DNA of 64,000 bases, taken from NCBI RefSeq assembly GCF_030287445.1, contig NZ_JASVWB010000002.1, forward strand, positions 2,046,001-2,110,000. Reading direction: 5' to 3'. Position numbers and translations under genes: made by a program. The notes below the pieces were generated by a model that was not told the origin of the DNA, did no database searches, and saw nothing but the letters and a program-made list of their open reading frames with translations. Origin of the DNA: Streptomyces sp. ALI-76-A. Lineage in GTDB: Bacteria > Actinomycetota > Actinomycetes > Streptomycetales > Streptomycetaceae. Each line of letters starts with the position of its first letter. The first letter of the stretch is position 1. Of the stretch, positions 60,791 to 64,000 are shown in pieces.

Positions 60791-61911
60791 CAGATCTCCA
60801 TCCCGAACGGCCGGGTGAACCGGACGTCACCCTCGACCATGTCTCGCATGTCTTCGACGTTGTGGCGGAACATCAGCATCCGCTCGATGCCGAACCCGAA
60901 GGCGAACCCGCTGTACTTCTCCGGGTCGACGCCGCAGGCGGTCAGCACCTTGGGGTTGACCATGCCGCAGCCGCCCAGCTCGATCCAGCCCTCGCTGGAG
61001 CAGGTGCGGCAGGGCCGGTCGGGGTTGCCGACGGACTCGCCGCGGCAGACGTAGCACACCATGTCCATCTCGGCGGACGGCTCGGTGAACGGGAAGAAGT
61101 TCGGCCGCAGCCGGGTCTTCATGCCCTCGCCGAACAGGGACTGGACCATGTGGTCCAGGGTGCCCTTGAGGTCGGCCATGGTCAGGCCCTCGTCCACGGC
61201 GAGCAGCTCGACCTGGTGGAAGACGGGCGTGTGGGTGGCGTCCAGCTCGTCGGTGCGGTACACGCGGCCGGGGCAGATCACGTACACCGGCAGCTCGCGG
61301 TCGAGCAGCGAGCGGATCTGCACGGGCGAGGTGTGGGTGCGCAGGACGACGCCGGACTCGGTGCCGCCCTCGGGACCCTCGACGAAGAAGGTGTCGTGCT
61401 CGGTGCGGGCCGGGTGGTCCGGGCCGATGTTGAGCGCGTCGAAGGTGAACCACTCGGCCTCGACCTCGGGGCCCTCGGCGACCTCGTAGCCCATGGCCAC
61501 GAAGATGTCCTCGATGCGCTCCGAGAGCGTGGTGAGCGGGTGGCGGGCGCCGGCCGGCACGCGGTCGTACGGCAGCGTGACATCCACCGCCTCCTCGACC
61601 AGCACGCGCTGGTCCCGCTCTGCCTCCAGCTCGCTCTGGCGGGCGGCGAGGGCCTTGTTCACGGCGCCGCGGGCCTGGCCGACGAGCTTGCCGGCGGCGG
61701 CCTTGGCGTGCGGGGGCAGGGCGCCGATCTCGCGGTTGGCGAGGGCCAGCGGGGAGGTGCCCCCGGTGTGGGCGACCTTGGCCTCCTGGAGCGCGTCGAG
61801 GGAGTCCGCGGCGGTGAAGGCGGCGAGCGCCTCGTCCCGCATGCGCTCGATCTCTTCCGGTTTCAAGGCCTCGACCTCTACTGGGTCGTACGACTTATTC
61901 GGTGCCGACAT
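60790..61911 (-). CDS. pheS: Phenylalanyl-tRNA synthetase alpha subunit
   Basis: Catalytic chain of PheRS, 373 residues. The N-terminal 90 residues form the coiled coil that grips tRNA. The class II core has motif 2 in [23 protein letters not shown] and motif 3 in [13 protein letters not shown], with [22 protein letters not shown] Phe-site residues ([17 protein letters not shown]). A CxxC-like pair (CYVCRG and CRTCSS) is present near residue 285. The ATG at 61911 is used. The upstream region carries GTTAGACTC, a likely -10, and a long GTCCCCGT/GACGGGGAC stem that could attenuate; I did not find a T-box. Confidence 0.97.
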   Translation of the reverse strand: MSAPNKSYDPVEVEALKPEEIERMRDEALAAFTAADSLDALQEAKVAHTGGTSPLALANREIGALPPHAKAAAGKLVGQARGAVNKALAARQSELEAERDQRVLVEEAVDVTLPYDRVPAGARHPLTTLSERIEDIFVAMGYEVAEGPEVEAEWFTFDALNIGPDHPARTEHDTFFVEGPEGGTESGVVLRTHTSPVQIRSLLDRELPVYVICPGRVYRTDELDATHTPVFHQVELLAVDEGLTMADLKGTLDHMVQSLFGEGMKTRLRPNFFPFTEPSAEMDMVCYVCRGESVGNPDRPCRTCSSEGWIELGGCGMVNPKVLTACGVDPEKYSGFAFGFGIERMLMFRHNVEDMRDMVEGDVRFTRPFGMEI

Positions 61912-62049
61912 CTCTTCCCGTGCTTCCGGTTGGCTGGCGGATGGTCCCCGTCCCGACTCGGGGGACGCGTCGTCCCGGGAACGGGGACGCAAAGGTGCCA
62001 AAGGCCGAGTCTAACGGGGTGGGGGTGGACGAATGCGCCCGCGGGCCGC

Positions 62050-63186
62050 TCAGGTCAGGTAGGCCGGAGCGCTCACGGGCAACGTAAATCGGAACTCGGC
62101 GCCGCCGCCGGGAGCGCGGCCGACCGTGATGGTGCCGCCGTGGGCCTCGACGATGCCCTTGACGATGTAGAGCCCGAGGCCGGTGCCACCGCGCTTGCTG
62201 CCCCGCCAGAAGCGGGTGAAGACGCGGTTCATGGACTCCTCCGGGATGCCGGCGCCCTCGTCGCTCACCGTGACCGACGTGCCGGTGTCCTCGTCCTCGC
62301 GGGGGGACGCCGTGGGCGTGATGTCAATGGTGACGGTTCCCTCGCCGTGCCGCACCGCGTTTTCCAGCAGGTTGCTCAGCACCTGGTCGATCTTGTCGGG
62401 GTCCGCCCACAGCGCGGGCAGCGGCTGTTCCAGGCGCAGCAGGAAGCGGTCGGCGGGCAGCCCGGCGGCGACGTAGGCCTGGACGTGCCGGCCCACGGCG
62501 GCGCCCATGTCGACGGGCTGGCGGCGCACCTCCAGCCGCCCGGAGTCGATCCGGGAGATGTCCAGCAGCTCGGCGATGAGCCGGGTGACCCGGTCGGCGT
62601 CCGCGTCGACGGTCTCCAGCATCAGCCGCTTCTGGTCGTCGGTGAACCGCTCCCACTTGGCGAGGAGGGTGGCGGTGAAGCCCTTGACGGAGGTGAGCGG
62701 GGAGCGCAGTTCGTGGGCGACGGTGGCGATCAGCTCGGCGTGGCTGCGTTCGGTGCGGCGGCGGGCCTCGGTGTCCCGCAGCGAGACGACGACACGGCGG
62801 ACGGGTCCGGTGGGTTCGCCGCGCACGTACCGCGCGGAGACCAGCACCTCACGCCCGCCGGGCAGCAGCAGGTTCCGCTCGGGCTGGCCGACCCGGATGG
62901 CGAGGCCGCCGTACGGGTCGGTCAGCTGCCACCAGCGCCGTCCCTCCAGGTCTTCCAACGGGAGCGCCTTCTCCAGCGGTTGTCCGAGGGCTTCGGCGGC
63001 GGGGACGGCGGTGATGCGTTCGGCGGCGGCGTTGAAGCAGACGACGTGCCCGTGCTCGTCGGCGACGACCAGTCCGTCGGGCAGCTGGTCGGGGTCGATG
63101 CCGAGCTCGGCGAGGTCACCGGGCCGGGAGACCGGCGTCTGCCGCACGTCCCGTGCTCCCGGTGCGCTGCTCGTGCCGACGCTCAT
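62050..63186 (-). CDS. PAS-domain sensor histidine kinase
   Basis: A 378-residue soluble histidine kinase. A PAS domain (about 25-125) starts LPDGLVVADEHGHVVCFNAAAERI. The HisKA domain has the phospho-acceptor His in LIATVAHELRSPLTSVKGF near residue 152. The ATPase domain has the N box NLLENAVRHGEG, G1 DEGAGIPEE, F box FTRFWRGSKRGGTGLGLYIV and G2 within it. No membrane segments are visible and no response regulator gene lies in the window, so it is an orphan here. I start at ATG 63186 with GGTGGG upstream; GTG 63198 would add four residues. Confidence 0.92.
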   Translation of the reverse strand: MSVGTSSAPGARDVRQTPVSRPGDLAELGIDPDQLPDGLVVADEHGHVVCFNAAAERITAVPAAEALGQPLEKALPLEDLEGRRWWQLTDPYGGLAIRVGQPERNLLLPGGREVLVSARYVRGEPTGPVRRVVVSLRDTEARRRTERSHAELIATVAHELRSPLTSVKGFTATLLAKWERFTDDQKRLMLETVDADADRVTRLIAELLDISRIDSGRLEVRRQPVDMGAAVGRHVQAYVAAGLPADRFLLRLEQPLPALWADPDKIDQVLSNLLENAVRHGEGTVTIDITPTASPREDEDTGTSVTVSDEGAGIPEESMNRVFTRFWRGSKRGGTGLGLYIVKGIVEAHGGTITVGRAPGGGAEFRFTLPVSAPAYLT

Positions 63187-63250
63187 CCCCGTACCCACCT
63201 CTCAGACGGCCGCTCAGCTGGCGCAGTGGGCCCCCGGGCTGGTCACCCTA

Positions 63251-64000
63251 CTAGCTCTCGGTGACGGTGCGGCACCCTCCGGAGGCGCGCTGTGCACGGG
63301 CCGACGCGTAGAGACATACGGCGGCCGCGGTGGCGAGGTTCAGGCTCTCGGCCTTCCCGTGGATCGGGACGCGCACCACGGCGTCCGCGAGGGCACGGGT
63401 CTCCTCCGGGAGCCCCCAGGCCTCGTTGCCGAAGATCCAGGCGGTCGGCCCGCCCATGGTCCCCCGGTCCAGCTCGTCGTCGAGGTCGTGCGCCCCGGCG
63501 CCGTCGGCGGCGAGGATCCGCACACCGGTCCCCTTCAGGCCCTCGACCGCCTGCTCCACGGGGACACCGACGGCGACGGGCAGGTGGAACAGCGAACCCA
63601 CGGAGGCCCGTACGGCCTTGGGGTTGTAGAGGTCGACGGAGGCGTCGGTCAGGACGACGGCCTCGGCACCGGCGGCGTCCGCGCACCGCAGTACGGTGCC
63701 GGCGTTCCCGGGGTCCCGGACGTTCGCGAGGACGGCGACGAGCCGGGGCCGGGCCGCGAGGATCTCCTCGAAGGGGGTGTCGAGGAACCGGCAGACGCCG
63801 ACGAGGCCCTGCGGGGTGACGGTGGTCGAGATGTCGGCGATCACCTGCTCGTCGGCCAGGTGCACCCGGGCCCCGGCGTCGCGGGCCTCTCCGATGATGT
63901 CGGCGTACCGCTCGGCGGCGTCGGGCGTGGTGAAGAGCTCGACGAGGGTGGACGCGTGCCCGGCGGCCTCCCGCACGGCCTGCGGCCCCTCCGCGAGGAA
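63251..64000 (-). CDS. SpoU/TrmH-family RNA 2'-O-methyltransferase, 5' end outside the window
   Basis: At least 250 residues of a SPOUT-class ribose methyltransferase; the frame is still open at the window edge (FLAEGPQAV, the usual N-terminal substrate-binding segment), so the true start lies beyond 64000. Catalytic motifs are LANVRDPGNAGTVLRCADAAG (1), WIFGNEAWGLPEET (2) and VPIHGKAESLNLATAAAVCLYA (3). It is of the RlmB/TsnR-like kind and probably modifies 23S rRNA. It is upstream of the histidine kinase on the same strand with a 64-base gap. Confidence 0.92.
   Translation of the reverse strand, partial: FLAEGPQAVREAAGHASTLVELFTTPDAAERYADIIGEARDAGARVHLADEQVIADISTTVTPQGLVGVCRFLDTPFEEILAARPRLVAVLANVRDPGNAGTVLRCADAAGAEAVVLTDASVDLYNPKAVRASVGSLFHLPVAVGVPVEQAVEGLKGTGVRILAADGAGAHDLDDELDRGTMGGPTAWIFGNEAWGLPEETRALADAVVRVPIHGKAESLNLATAAAVCLYASARAQRASGGCRTVTES

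Noticed and set aside
61912..62049. T-box leader upstream of pheS
   Set aside because: No conserved T-box sequence is seen; there is only a GC-rich stem.

Overview
The window is chromosomal DNA from a high-GC actinomycete, almost certainly a Streptomyces. Codons end in G or C, GTG starts are common, tRNAs carry no encoded CCA, and the gene set (MetN with a NIL domain, a CobT fused to a BluB-like domain, an arginine operon ending in argR, a pheST pair, a Tat-type GlpQ) is typical of that genus. There is no prophage, no resistance island and no biosynthetic gene cluster. Most genes are conserved housekeeping genes, set among an unusual number of tandem repeats and two copies of a palindromic mobile element.

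Layout. 1-10 kb: a DsbA-like thioredoxin-fold protein, a double-GNAT acetyltransferase, pabB-pabC for p-aminobenzoate, a tRNA block (Gly, Cys, three Val), a zinc-ribbon protein, a phosphotransferase, a repeat-rich gap, a membrane Ser/Thr kinase and a TrmH methyltransferase. 9.7-17.3 kb: three cobalamin/sirohaem genes on the minus strand, a CysG-like fusion, a giant BluB-CobT fusion with a roughly 950-residue disordered repetitive N-terminus, and CobL. 18-21.3 kb: the metNIQ methionine importer behind a leader that encodes a 28-residue cysteine-rich peptide. 21.3-29.7 kb: HAD phosphatase, small membrane proteins, GNAT, sigma factor, GlpQ with a PhoP-box-like element, PlsC, and a TetR/MFS efflux pair with a clear palindromic operator.

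29.9-44.6 kb holds arginine biosynthesis in two blocks: argG-argH, and argCJBDR with start/stop overlaps. Candidate ArgR boxes cover the promoters of argC and argG. Between the blocks lie a duplicated-domain secreted protein, a PNPOx-like protein whose stop codon sits in the edge of a palindromic MITE, a peroxidase remnant, a YkuD-like secreted protein, and an extracytoplasmic flavin electron-transfer operon (ferric-reductase-like membrane protein, triple FMN-bind lipid-or-membrane-anchored protein, ApbE flavin transferase). 44.7-54.8 kb: a GH51 arabinofuranosidase, a protein with an in-frame 30-residue VNTR, a histidine-phosphatase fold lacking its histidines, a MocR regulator and an EamA exporter whose start codons overlap head to head, a GHL10 hydrolase and 3-hydroxybutyryl-CoA dehydrogenase. 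54.8-64 kb: NUDIX, an NsdA-like TPR regulator, the second MITE, a ten-copy 30-bp array joined to a SpoIIE-type phosphatase that has lost its core, pheST, a PAS histidine kinase and a truncated SpoU methyltransferase.

Many genes here show a TANNNT-type -10 box 6-8 nt before the start codon and no Shine-Dalgarno, suggesting leaderless transcripts. The strongest candidates for new biology are the palindromic MITE family beside damaged genes, the cysteine-rich leader of metNIQ, the BluB-CobT tail, the triple FMN-carrier and the MocR/EamA overlapping starts.
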